This document shows positions 1-7,938 of a stretch of DNA of 64,000 nucleotides, one piece after another. The notes below the pieces were generated by a model that was not told the origin of the DNA, did not search any database, and saw nothing but the letters and a program-made list of their open reading frames with translations. The translations under genes and the position numbers were made by a program. Numbering within the stretch: the first letter of the stretch is position 1; every line of letters begins with the position of its first letter. The stretch is from JBGVSA01 sp049840475 (GTDB lineage: Bacteria; Pseudomonadota; Gammaproteobacteria; Burkholderiales; Rhodocyclaceae), in the NCBI GenBank assembly GCA_049840475.1, contig JASGKX010000002.1, positions 186,001 through 250,000 on the forward strand. Reading direction: 5' to 3'.

Positions 1-375
1 ATGATACGGGAGATACCTCCTACTCAATATGAGGAAATAGAGGGTTTACGACAGGCGGCAGTGAGCATCCCTTGAAGATTCGCTGACAAGTGGCGGGGAT
101 TCTCCTTACGTGTCAGTCAGTTATATAGCGTAGCGAATGCTCAACAGTCCTAATTTCGATGCATATCCAGAGGATTCAAATCCTTTGATATCAACGATTT
201 AGCGAAGCCACGCAACAAAAATGCCCGAGTGGATACACAGACATATGCCCACAAGGGCATTCGTTGTCTTGGCGCAACAAGGCTGGATGATTCTTATGAC
301 CTACCGCCGTCTCTCTGGCCACCCTCATCGACAACTGGCGACCGATTGCGCTCGGTCGCCGCGGCGCAACATCGA
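1..375. other. non-coding left edge, AT-richer than the rest
   Basis: No convincing gene is seen before the end of trpS. The first 230 or so bases look clearly richer in A and T than the rest of the window. A 24-codon reading frame from base 1 to 75 could be the tail of a gene that starts outside, but nothing identifies it. A short hairpin (ATGCCC, loop ACAA, GGGCAT) lies at 245-260. The composition suggests the edge of acquired or non-genic DNA, but this cannot be settled from the window. Confidence 0.5.
337..360 (-). terminator. hairpin just downstream of trpS
   Basis: A perfect 9-bp stem (337-345 with 352-360) with a 6-base loop sits 15 bases past the trpS stop on the minus strand. No T-tract follows, so it is terminator-like by position only and may instead protect the 3' end of the transcript. 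Confidence 0.4.
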
Positions 376-1578
376 TCAGTCGTACCCCAACCCCATCGCT
401 TCACGAACGTCGCGCATGGTCTCTTGCGCCAGCTTGCGAGCACGGTCACAGCCATCTGCCACCACCGCGCGCACCAGACCCGGGTCGTCCAGGTATTGCT
501 GGGCGCGCTCTCGGATTGGTTCCTGTTCCTTGATCATGGCGTCGATGATTGGCTGCTTGCATTCCAGGCAACCAATGCCGGCCGAGCGGCACCCCTTCTG
601 CACCCACTCGCGGGTGGGCTCGTCCGAATAGATCTGGTGAAAATTCCACACCGGGCATCGCGTCGGTTCGCCCGGGTCGGTGCGGCGCACGCGTGCCGGA
701 TCGGTCGGCATGGTGCGGATTTTCTTGGTGATGACTTCCGGCTCTTCGCGCAGGTAGATGGTGTTGTTGTACGACTTGGACATCTTCTGCCCGTCCAGGC
801 CGACCATGCGCGAAGCCTCTGTCAGCTTGGCTTCGGGCTCGACAAGAATCATCTTGCCACTGCCTTCCAGATAGCCGTACAGACGCTCGCGATCCCCCAG
901 AGACAGACTCTTGGCGTCGTCGAGCAGTGCTTTGCCCTCCTCTAGCGCAGCCTTGTCGCCGTCTTGCTGGAAGCGTGTGCGCAGTTGCTGATAGAGCTTG
1001 CCTGCCTTACCGCCGAGCTTCTTGACGGCGTCCTTGGCTTTCTCTTCGAAGTTCGGCTCACGCCCGTACAGATGGTTGAAGCGACGGGCCAGTTCGCGCG
1101 TGAATTCAATGTGCGGAATCTGGTCTTCGCCAACCGGGACGTGGCTGGCACGGTAGATCAGGATGTCCGAACTCATCAGGAGCGGATAACCAAGGAAGCC
1201 GTAGGTTGACAGATCCTTGTTGGAGAGTTTTTCCTGCTGATCCTTATAAGTAGGCACACGCTCGAGCCAGCCCAACGGCGTCATCATCGACATGAGCAGG
1301 TGCAGTTCGGCATGTTCGAGCACGCGCGACTGAATGAACACAGTCGCCTGGTTCGGATCGACGCCCGCCGCGAGCCAGTCGATGACCATTTCCCACACGG
1401 AATCGCCGATCACCGAAACGTCGTCGTACGCCGTCGTCAGCGCATGCCAGTCGGCCACGAAGAACAGGCAGGGCATTTCGCTTTGCAGCTTGACCCAGTT
1501 CTTGAGTACGCCGTGGTAGTGGCCGAGGTGCAGTCGCCCGGTGGGGCGCATGCCGGAAAGGACGCGTTCTGCGTGCAT
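376..1578 (-). CDS. trpS: tryptophanyl-tRNA synthetase
   Basis: Class I aminoacyl-tRNA synthetase that charges tRNA-Trp in the cytoplasm. The 400-residue product starts MHAERVLSGMRPTG and carries the HIGH-type signature as HLGHYHG near residues 15-21 and an intact KMSKS loop near residue 265. At 400 residues it is the longer form common in beta- and gammaproteobacteria rather than the 330-residue E. coli type. The reading frame stays open upstream of the chosen ATG, but that part overlaps the site-2 protease gene and is not TrpS-like. The start lies 5 bases after the stop of that gene, so the two are probably co-transcribed. Identification is very secure. Confidence 0.97.
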   Translation of the reverse strand: MHAERVLSGMRPTGRLHLGHYHGVLKNWVKLQSEMPCLFFVADWHALTTAYDDVSVIGDSVWEMVIDWLAAGVDPNQATVFIQSRVLEHAELHLLMSMMTPLGWLERVPTYKDQQEKLSNKDLSTYGFLGYPLLMSSDILIYRASHVPVGEDQIPHIEFTRELARRFNHLYGREPNFEEKAKDAVKKLGGKAGKLYQQLRTRFQQDGDKAALEEGKALLDDAKSLSLGDRERLYGYLEGSGKMILVEPEAKLTEASRMVGLDGQKMSKSYNNTIYLREEPEVITKKIRTMPTDPARVRRTDPGEPTRCPVWNFHQIYSDEPTREWVQKGCRSAGIGCLECKQPIIDAMIKEQEPIRERAQQYLDDPGLVRAVVADGCDRARKLAQETMRDVREAMGLGYD

Positions 1579-1583
1579 AACAA

Positions 1584-2246
1584 TCAGGCTCCGGTGAGCA
1601 AGGTAATGATTCGACGGAAAAACGGGATCATCGGCCACAGCACGCGATCGAGCACGCCGAAGTACAGCAGCGCGATGAGGATCGGAAAACCGTAGGGCTC
1701 GATGCGCGATACGGCGATGGCCTGGCGAACGGGCAACAGGCTGACAAGGATGCGGCCACCGTCGAGCGGCGGCACGGGAACGAGGTTGAGCAGCGCCAGC
1801 GCGATATTCACGATGATGCCGGCCTGTGCCATGACGTAGATGACCTGCGCCACCACGCCATTGCCGCCGCTGTGCAGGACTGCCGACGCCGCAAAGCCCC
1901 ACAACAGCGCCTGCACAAAGTTGCTGCCCGGCCCGGCCGCGGCCACCCAGAGCATGTCCTGCTTGGGATGGCGCAGGCGTCCGAAGTTAACCGGCACGGG
2001 CTTGGCCCAGCCAAACGGCGGAAATTGCGTGCCAGTCAGCGCATTGACGGCCAGGATGCCGCCCGGCACCAGCAGCGTGCCAATGGGGTCAACGTGGCGC
2101 AGCGGGTTGAGCGTGATCCGCCCGGCTTCATGCGCAGTGGGATCGCCAAACATGCGCGCGACGTAACCGTGCGCAGCCTCGTGCAAGGTGATGGCGAGGA
2201 TCACGGGCACAGCCCACAGCGCGAGCGAGACGAATGAGAATTCCAT
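1584..2246 (-). CDS. site-2 protease family (M50) membrane metalloprotease
   Basis: A 220-residue integral membrane protein of peptidase family M50. The zinc-binding HEAAH motif lies in the first membrane segment at residues 22-26 and the third-ligand region appears as NLVPVPPLDGGR in the C-terminal half. It lacks the PDZ domain of RseP, so it is the short Rip/SpoIVFB-like type whose substrate is usually unknown. It sits immediately upstream of trpS (5-base gap), a pairing often seen in betaproteobacteria; a functional link is not evident. Confidence 0.9.
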   Translation of the reverse strand: MEFSFVSLALWAVPVILAITLHEAAHGYVARMFGDPTAHEAGRITLNPLRHVDPIGTLLVPGGILAVNALTGTQFPPFGWAKPVPVNFGRLRHPKQDMLWVAAAGPGSNFVQALLWGFAASAVLHSGGNGVVAQVIYVMAQAGIIVNIALALLNLVPVPPLDGGRILVSLLPVRQAIAVSRIEPYGFPILIALLYFGVLDRVLWPMIPFFRRIITLLTGA

Positions 2247-2311
2247 GGAGGCGAGATTCTAGTGGATGGATTCCTGCACGCCTAATAAACGCAGTCCTGA
2301 ACGCATAGCGC

Positions 2312-2935
2312 TCATAGGCCAAAAGGTTCGAGCGGCCCCTTGCCTTCGCGGATGATCTCCGGCGCCCCATGGGTGAGGTCGACCACCGTGGTCATATTCA
2401 TACCGCAGGCGCCAGCGTCGATCACCAGATCGATGTCGTGGCCAATGCGGGCATCGATATCGGAAGCCTCCGTCAGCGGATCGTCATCGCCAGGCAATAG
2501 CACCGTCGAAGCGATGATCGGTTCGCCCATCTCTTCAAGCAGCAGACTCATTACCGGGTGGTCCGGCACCCGCAGACCGATCGTCTTGCGCTTAGGGTGC
2601 AGCACGCGGCGCGGTAGCTCCTTGGTGCCTTCAAGGATGAACGTATACGGCCCCGGCGTCGTAGCCTTCAGCAGGCGGTACTGGGCGTTGTCAACGCGCG
2701 CATAGGTGGCGATCTGCTTCAGGTCGCAACACATCAGGGTGAAGTGATGACGCTCATCCACACCGCGGATGCGCCGGATGCGATCGAGCACCTTGGCGTC
2801 GCCAATGTGGCCGACGAGCGAATACGAGGCGTCCGTCGGCACAGCCAGCAAACCGCCCTCACGCAGGATTTCCGCTGCCTGATGAATGAGGCGCGGCTGC
2901 GGATTGACGGGGTGGACTTCGAAGTATTGGGACAT
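2312..2935 (-). CDS. YciO/YrdC-family protein (Sua5-YciO domain)
   Basis: A 207-residue single-domain protein of the Sua5/YciO/YrdC family. The N-terminal part contains the nucleotide and carbamoyl-threonine binding fold (GGLLAVPTDASYSL) and the C-terminal part reads VVDLTHGAPEIIREGKG, a typical family ending. The length and the MSQYFEVHP start match YciO rather than YrdC/TsaC, so a role in tRNA t6A synthesis is possible but not assured. The ATG at 2935 was chosen because homology to the family starts there; the upstream open frame is not family-like. Confidence 0.88.
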   Translation of the reverse strand: MSQYFEVHPVNPQPRLIHQAAEILREGGLLAVPTDASYSLVGHIGDAKVLDRIRRIRGVDERHHFTLMCCDLKQIATYARVDNAQYRLLKATTPGPYTFILEGTKELPRRVLHPKRKTIGLRVPDHPVMSLLLEEMGEPIIASTVLLPGDDDPLTEASDIDARIGHDIDLVIDAGACGMNMTTVVDLTHGAPEIIREGKGPLEPFGL

Positions 2936-3117
2936 CGTCTGGCTCGGTCGGCATGCCCGGCGGGCATGCGCTGGCGGATCGGGAAAGAGGCATTTTACTA
3001 CGTTCGTCGGAAGTGCCCGCTCAGCAGCCGACCATGCGAGGCGCCGTGGCATCCTTTCGCACGCACGCCGGACGCGGCACACTGCGCGCTCGAACAAAAA
3101 ATACATCGCCCCCCAAC

Positions 3118-4320
3118 ATGAGCAACACCACTCCCGCCACGGAGCACGAACCACCACTGGCGCTCGTTCTGCTGCTGGCCGTCGCGGCAGGTCTCGGCGT
3201 CGCGGCACTGTATTACAACCAGCCGATCCTCAACCTGCTGGCAGCGAGCTTCAATGCCTCGCCCGCCGCCATTGGCTGGGTCCCCACGCTCACGCAGATC
3301 GGCTATGCGATTGGCATTTTGTTTCTATCGCCAGCCGGCGATCGCGTCGATCGTCGCAATATGATCGTCGCCAAGGCCTGGGTACTGAGCGTACTGCTGC
3401 TGGGGATGGCCGCCGCGCAATCGCTGGCGCAGTTATGTGCCCTGAGCGTGGGCGTGGGCATTGCTGCATCGCTGGCGCAGGACTGCGTCCCCGCAGCAGC
3501 CACCATGGCGCCCGATGCACGACGCGGCAAGATCGTCGGCATGGTCATGATGGGCTTGCTGCTGGGCATTCTGCTGTCGCGCGTGGTCAGCGGCGTCGTT
3601 GGTCAGTTCCTTGGTTGGCGGGTAATGTTCGCCATCGCGGCCGTCCTGATGGCGATGCTTGCGGTGGTCGTCGCGCGCCGCCTGCCACACTTCGCCCCCA
3701 GCACCACCTTGCCGTATATGTCGCTGCTGGCCTCGCTCGGTACGCTGTGGCGTCGACACGCAGACATGCGTCGCGCGGCGCTGGCCCAGTGCTGCTTGTC
3801 GGCAAGCTTCAGCGCTTTCTGGTCAACGCTTGCCGTAATGCTGCATCAACCGCCTTTCGGACTGGGCAGTTCAGTGGCGGGAGCATTCGGTCTGATTGGC
3901 GCAGCCGGCGCCTTGGCTGCGCCCGTCGCGGGCGGTATTTCGGATCGCCATGGGCCGGAACGGGTCACTCGCATCGGCACGTTGCTGGTCTTTGCCAGTT
4001 TCGCCGCGCTGGCCGTGTGGCCCGGCAGCCTGTGGCTGCTGGTGCTGGCGACGGTTGTGTTCGATCTGGGCATGCAGGCCACATTGATCGGCCACCAGAC
4101 GATCATCTACAGCCTCGACAGTGCCGCCCGCGCAAGGCTCAATGCACTACTCATCGGCGCCATGTTCGTCGGCATGGCCAGCGGCTCGGCCGCAGGCAGC
4201 CAGATGCTGGATCACTTTGGCTGGCGCGGCGTCTGCCTGTTTGCGGCGACTGCGGCGCTGGCGGCCTTTACCGTGCGCATGTGGCCGCACGGCGGGCAGG
4301 CCAAACCCACGGCGGCCTGA
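3118..4320 (+). CDS. MFS transporter
   Basis: A 400-residue major facilitator with about 12 hydrophobic segments. The N-terminal segment contains LYYNQP, and the loop between segments 2 and 3 reads GDRVDRRNM, the usual MFS A-like motif. The ATG at 3118 follows the end of a long unrelated open frame and has no strong ribosome site, but the membrane protein begins here. Drug or sugar export is typical of the subgroup; the substrate is unknown. It is divergent from yciO, and 182 bases separate the two genes. Confidence 0.85.
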   Translation: MSNTTPATEHEPPLALVLLLAVAAGLGVAALYYNQPILNLLAASFNASPAAIGWVPTLTQIGYAIGILFLSPAGDRVDRRNMIVAKAWVLSVLLLGMAAAQSLAQLCALSVGVGIAASLAQDCVPAAATMAPDARRGKIVGMVMMGLLLGILLSRVVSGVVGQFLGWRVMFAIAAVLMAMLAVVVARRLPHFAPSTTLPYMSLLASLGTLWRRHADMRRAALAQCCLSASFSAFWSTLAVMLHQPPFGLGSSVAGAFGLIGAAGALAAPVAGGISDRHGPERVTRIGTLLVFASFAALAVWPGSLWLLVLATVVFDLGMQATLIGHQTIIYSLDSAARARLNALLIGAMFVGMASGSAAGSQMLDHFGWRGVCLFAATAALAAFTVRMWPHGGQAKPTAA

Positions 4321-4389
4321 TCAGAAGATACGGGGCGGTTAGGAATTGCTCGCATTTGTCCCCGCTCAAGTATGGGGGGCGATGCCGTG

Positions 4390-4395
4390 TATAAT
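4390..4395 (+). promoter_or_regulatory. -10-like TATAAT upstream of metN
   Basis: A consensus TATAAT lies 73 bases before the metN start. The -35 region at the right spacing is poor (CAAGTA-like), which fits an activator-dependent or weak promoter. Only the -10 match is strong. Confidence 0.45.
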
Positions 4396-4421
4396 CCCCG
4401 CCTCGCAATTCATTGATCCGA

Positions 4422-4438
4422 CGAGGGATTTACCCTCG
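4422..4438 (+). promoter_or_regulatory. hairpin in the metN leader
   Basis: CGAGGG, loop ATTTA, CCCTCG form a perfect 6-bp hairpin between the TATAAT and the metN ATG, which begins 29 bases after it. No T-tract follows, so it is not a terminator on its own. It may shape the leader RNA; no known riboswitch was recognised. Confidence 0.4.
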
Positions 4439-4467
4439 CTTCACTCCCCGGGACATCCTTTTCACCG

Positions 4468-5478
4468 ATGATCGATTTCATCGACGTTCATAAATCCTAC
4501 GTCGTGGACGGCCGCCAGGTTCCCGCGCTCAATGGCGTGAGCCTGCGCATCGAGGCCGGCGAGGTCTTCGGCATCATCGGCCACTCCGGCGCAGGCAAAT
4601 CGACGCTGGTACGCCTGATCAACCTGCTCGAACGCCCTGGACGCGGCAGAGTACTGGTCGATGACCGCGACATGGCCGCATTGTCATCCGCAGACCTGCG
4701 CGCGCAGCGCCAGCAGATCGGCATGATCTTCCAGCACTTCAACCTGCTGTCGAGCAAAACGGTGTCCGACAACGTGGCTTTTCCGTTGCGGCTGGCCGGT
4801 CGGTTGTCGTCGCGCGAGATCGACGAGCGCGTGGCATCCCTGCTCGACCGCGTTGGCCTTGCCGATCAGGCCGGCAAGTACCCGGCGCAATTGTCCGGCG
4901 GGCAAAAGCAGCGTGTCGGCATTGCGCGCGCACTGGCCACACGCCCCAAGATTCTGCTGTGCGACGAGGCCACCAGTGCGCTCGATCCGCAGACCACGCA
5001 ATCGGTGCTGCAATTGCTGGCCGACATCCAGCGCGAGTTCAAGCTGACCATCGTCGTCATCACGCACGAAATGGACGTGGTCCGCCGCATCGCTGACCGC
5101 GTGGCCGTGCTCGACGCCGGCAAGGTCGTCGAGATGGGCCCCGTGGCGGATGTCTTCCTCCACCCGCGCCACAACACGACCCAACGCTTTGTGCAGGAAG
5201 CGGAACACGTTGACGACGCCGACCAGTACGACGCGTTCGCGCACGTCAAGGGCACGCTGGTGCGACTCACCTTCCGTGGCGAGCAAACCTTTGATCCGAT
5301 CCTCGGTGAAGTTGCGCGCCAGACCGGCGTGAATTTCTCGATCCTCTCCGGGCGCATCGACCGTATCAAGGACACGCCCTACGGGCAGCTCATCATCGCC
5401 CTCAACGACGGCGCGCCGCATGAAGCGCTTTCGCGCTTTGCCGACGCAGGCCTGACCGTGGAAATCCTTCGCGAATGA
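4468..5478 (+). CDS. metN: methionine ABC importer ATP-binding protein
   Basis: The 336-residue ATPase of the MetNIQ D/L-methionine importer. Walker A is GHSGAGKST (about residues 38-46), the ABC signature is LSGGQKQR, Walker B is ILLCDEATSALDP, and the C-terminal 75 residues form the NIL (ACT-like) domain that binds methionine and shuts the transporter off. It overlaps metI by 4 bases (ATGA), as expected for a translationally coupled operon. Confidence 0.96.
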   Translation: MIDFIDVHKSYVVDGRQVPALNGVSLRIEAGEVFGIIGHSGAGKSTLVRLINLLERPGRGRVLVDDRDMAALSSADLRAQRQQIGMIFQHFNLLSSKTVSDNVAFPLRLAGRLSSREIDERVASLLDRVGLADQAGKYPAQLSGGQKQRVGIARALATRPKILLCDEATSALDPQTTQSVLQLLADIQREFKLTIVVITHEMDVVRRIADRVAVLDAGKVVEMGPVADVFLHPRHNTTQRFVQEAEHVDDADQYDAFAHVKGTLVRLTFRGEQTFDPILGEVARQTGVNFSILSGRIDRIKDTPYGQLIIALNDGAPHEALSRFADAGLTVEILRE

Positions 5479-6140
5479 CCGAACTCTTCGCCAACGTCGA
5501 CTGGACCGACATCTGGCTGGCCACGCTCGACACGCTCATGATGCTCGGCGGCTCGCTGCTGTTCACGCTGCTGCTCGGCCTGCCGCTGGGCGTGCTGCTG
5601 TTCCTGACCGGCAAGCGCCAGCTGCTGGAACAATCTGCCGTTTACAACGTGCTGTCGTTCATCGTGAACGTGCTGCGCTCGGTACCCTTTGTGATTTTGC
5701 TGATCGTGATGATGCCGGTGACCAAGTTCATCACCGGCACCTCGCTTGGCGTCGCGGGCGCGATTCCACCATTGGTGGTGGGTGCCACGCCGTTCTTCGC
5801 CCGCCTGACCGAAACCGCCCTGCGCGAAGTCGATCGCGGCATCATCGAAGCCACGCAGGCGATGGGCGCCACCACCCAGCAGATCATCTTCGGTGCGCTG
5901 TTGCCCGAAGCCCGTCCGGGCATTCTGGCTGGCGCGACGGTGACCGCGATTACGCTGGTTTCATATGCCGCCATGTCGGGCGTCATCGGCGGCGGCGGTC
6001 TGGGCGACTTGGCGATCCGCTATGGCTACCAGCGCTTTGAGACCGACGTGATGATCGTGACTGTCGTGTTGCTGCTGATCCTCGTGCAAATTCTGCAGAT
6101 GGTCGGCGACCGGATGGTGGTGCACTTCTCGCGCAAATGA
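5475..6140 (+). CDS. metI: methionine ABC importer permease
   Basis: A 221-residue membrane permease with about five segments. The EAA coupling loop reads EATQAMGATTQQIIFGALLPEARPG split around the conserved glycine, and is the contact site for MetN. The length is normal for MetI. The start overlaps the metN stop by 4 bases. Confidence 0.96.
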   Translation: MTELFANVDWTDIWLATLDTLMMLGGSLLFTLLLGLPLGVLLFLTGKRQLLEQSAVYNVLSFIVNVLRSVPFVILLIVMMPVTKFITGTSLGVAGAIPPLVVGATPFFARLTETALREVDRGIIEATQAMGATTQQIIFGALLPEARPGILAGATVTAITLVSYAAMSGVIGGGGLGDLAIRYGYQRFETDVMIVTVVLLLILVQILQMVGDRMVVHFSRK

Positions 6141-6309
6141 CAATCGCACGGCCGGCCTTATTCCAATCCGCGCCAAGCATTGTCAAAAAACGCATCAACC
6201 GAATGGCAAACGCCGCATAGACTGGGCGTTTGGCGTTGCAAGTCACTGCACCCGCCCTTTTGCCATCTCCGCGCAGGCCACAAGCCCGGCGCGCTTTTTA
6301 ACAGGAACC

Positions 6310-7086
6310 ATGATGAAGAAACTGTTCGTTCTGCTGGCGTCCACGCTGGCCTTCAGCGCCCACGCTGCTGACACCCTGACGATTGGCGCCACCGCCGTGC
6401 CGCACGCCGAGATCCTCGAAGTGGTCAAGCCCGTGCTGGCCAAGGAAGGCGTGAACCTCGACGTGAAGATTTTCAACGACTACGTGCAGCCCAACCTGCA
6501 AGTCGCTGAGAAGCGCCTGGACGCCAACTTCTTCCAGCACCAACCGTATCTGGACGAATTCAACAAGGCGCGCGGCACCAAGCTGGTGAGCGTGGTCGGC
6601 GTGCACATCGAGCCGTTCGGCATTTACTCGAAGAAGGTCAAGGCGCTGGCCGACGTGAAGTCCGGCGGCACCGTGGCGATCCCGAATGACGCCACCAACG
6701 GCGGCCGTGCGCTGCTGCTGCTCGACAAGGCCGGCGTCATCAAGCTGAAGAACCCCAACGACATCCTGGCGACGTCCAAGGACATCGTGTCGAACCCCAA
6801 GAACCTAAAGATCCGCGAACTCGAAGCCGCCACGCTGCCGCGTATTCTGGATGAAGTTGACCTCGCGCTCATCAACACCAACTACGCGCTGCAGGCCAAG
6901 CTGGTGCCGACCAAGGACGCGCTGGCGATGGAAGACTCCAAGTCGCCGTATGTGAACATCGTGGTTGCCCGCGAGGACAACAAGGATTCGCCGGCCATGA
7001 AGAAGCTGGTCGCGGCACTCCACAGCCCGGCGGTGAAGAAGTTCATCCAGGACAAGTACAAGGGCGCCGTCGTCCCGGCGTTTTGA
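6310..7086 (+). CDS. metQ: methionine ABC importer substrate-binding protein
   Basis: A 258-residue NlpA-family periplasmic binding protein that delivers methionine to MetNI. A ribosome site (AGGA) precedes the tandem ATG ATG start. The N-terminal 20 or so residues are a signal peptide ending SAHA|ADT with no lipobox cysteine, so it appears to be a soluble periplasmic protein rather than the lipoprotein form of E. coli. The motif NAGITRD is absent as expected; the conserved family stretches FFQHQPYLDEFN and NTNYA are present. The 169 bases before it hold no gene. Confidence 0.95.
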   Translation: MMKKLFVLLASTLAFSAHAADTLTIGATAVPHAEILEVVKPVLAKEGVNLDVKIFNDYVQPNLQVAEKRLDANFFQHQPYLDEFNKARGTKLVSVVGVHIEPFGIYSKKVKALADVKSGGTVAIPNDATNGGRALLLLDKAGVIKLKNPNDILATSKDIVSNPKNLKIRELEAATLPRILDEVDLALINTNYALQAKLVPTKDALAMEDSKSPYVNIVVAREDNKDSPAMKKLVAALHSPAVKKFIQDKYKGAVVPAF

Positions 7087-7092
7087 TGACAA

Positions 7093-7112
7093 GGGGCGCA
7101 GTCACGCGCCCC
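7093..7112 (+). terminator. terminator-like hairpin after metQ
   Basis: GGGGCGC, loop AGTCAC, GCGCCCC: a perfect 7-bp GC stem 6 bases past the metQ stop. The downstream T-run is weak (GGTTTGC). A second perfect 10-bp stem (CGCGCGAGTC / GACTCGCGCG) follows at 7135-7159. Together they probably end the metNIQ transcript. Confidence 0.5.
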
Positions 7113-7134
7113 CGGTTTGCATCATCCCGTACCA

Positions 7135-7159
7135 CGCGCGAGTCGCCCTGACTCGCGCG
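7135..7159 (+). terminator. second hairpin after metQ
   Basis: A perfect 10-bp stem with loop GCCCT. There is no T-tract. It lies between the metQ and dctQ transcription units and may back up the first hairpin. Confidence 0.35.
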
Positions 7160-7246
7160 ACTGCCTTCCCGCCTCCCTCCCCACGCATCATCTGGACTCC
7201 CGCGCGACTGCGGATTTCCACAACCCGTCTCCGCCCACCCGGCCCC

Positions 7247-7274
7247 TTGGCGAGGCTTGCACTTCGTGCATAAT
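7247..7274 (+). promoter_or_regulatory. possible sigma-70 promoter for dctQMP
   Basis: TTGGCG (7247-7252) and CATAAT (7269-7274) are separated by 16 bases and lie about 80 bases before the dctQ start. Both boxes are close to consensus. Prediction by eye only. Confidence 0.35.
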
Positions 7275-7353
7275 CGCTTCGAGCTTGTCAGACAAGAACA
7301 AGCCCAATGGCATCGCGACATGACGATGCCAGCCACAACGAAGGAGACATTCC

Positions 7354-7938
7354 ATGCAGGACCAGGGTCAGGCGCGCACCACGGCGCCCGGGCAGGCTGC
7401 GCAAGACGGCGGCCACCCGGACTCGCCGGAAGACGCGGCATTCCGCATTTCACCGAAGGTCGAAGACTGGATCGGTGTCATTGTGATGGGCCTGCTGGTG
7501 CTCATCACCTTCGCCAATGTCGTCGTCCGTTACTTCACCAACGATTCGTTCGCCTGGACCGAGGAGTTCTCGGTCTTTCTGATGATCGTGCTGGCATTGG
7601 TCGCCGGCAGCGCCGCAGTGGCGCGCGATCGACATATCCGTATCGAGTTCTTCTTTGAACGCGGCAGCAAGGCGCGCCAGCATCGGCTGGCGATCTTCTC
7701 GGCGCTGTGCGTGGCGGCCATGTTTGTCGCACTGGCCATTCTTGGCGGGCGCGTCGCCTGGGACGAGTATCGTTTTGAAGAGACTTCGCCCGGTATCGGC
7801 GTGCCGAGCTGGTGGTATTCGGTGTGGCTGCCTGTATTGTCCGCCGCCATCGCATTGCGCGCCTTCGGCGTGATGGGGCGCCACGTACGCGCACTCAAAG
7901 CCCTTGCTGCGCAACGACGCGAGCGGGGTGGCACATGA
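7354..7938 (+). CDS. dctQ: TRAP transporter small permease subunit DctQ
   Basis: A 194-residue small membrane subunit of a TRAP (tripartite ATP-independent periplasmic) importer, which takes up organic acids using an ion gradient. Four hydrophobic segments follow a 35-residue polar N-terminus; the segment TEEFSVFLMIVLALVAG is typical DctQ. The start is set by a clear AAGGAGA site 7 bases upstream of ATG 7354. The stop overlaps the dctM start (ATGA). Confidence 0.92.
   Translation: MQDQGQARTTAPGQAAQDGGHPDSPEDAAFRISPKVEDWIGVIVMGLLVLITFANVVVRYFTNDSFAWTEEFSVFLMIVLALVAGSAAVARDRHIRIEFFFERGSKARQHRLAIFSALCVAAMFVALAILGGRVAWDEYRFEETSPGIGVPSWWYSVWLPVLSAAIALRAFGVMGRHVRALKALAAQRRERGGT

Noticed and set aside
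170..205. A tRNA-like T-arm (GGATTCAAATCC) in the AT-rich left edge
   Set aside because: The flanking bases do not form a T-stem, no acceptor or anticodon stem is found, and the match is a small palindrome.
245..260. Terminator at the small ATGCCC/GGGCAT hairpin
   Set aside because: The stem is only 6 bp and no T-tract follows; it lies over 100 bases past trpS.
376..945. Long open frames on the plus strand over trpS
   Set aside because: They are shadows of the GC-rich trpS coding frame and have no family-like sequence or ribosome site.
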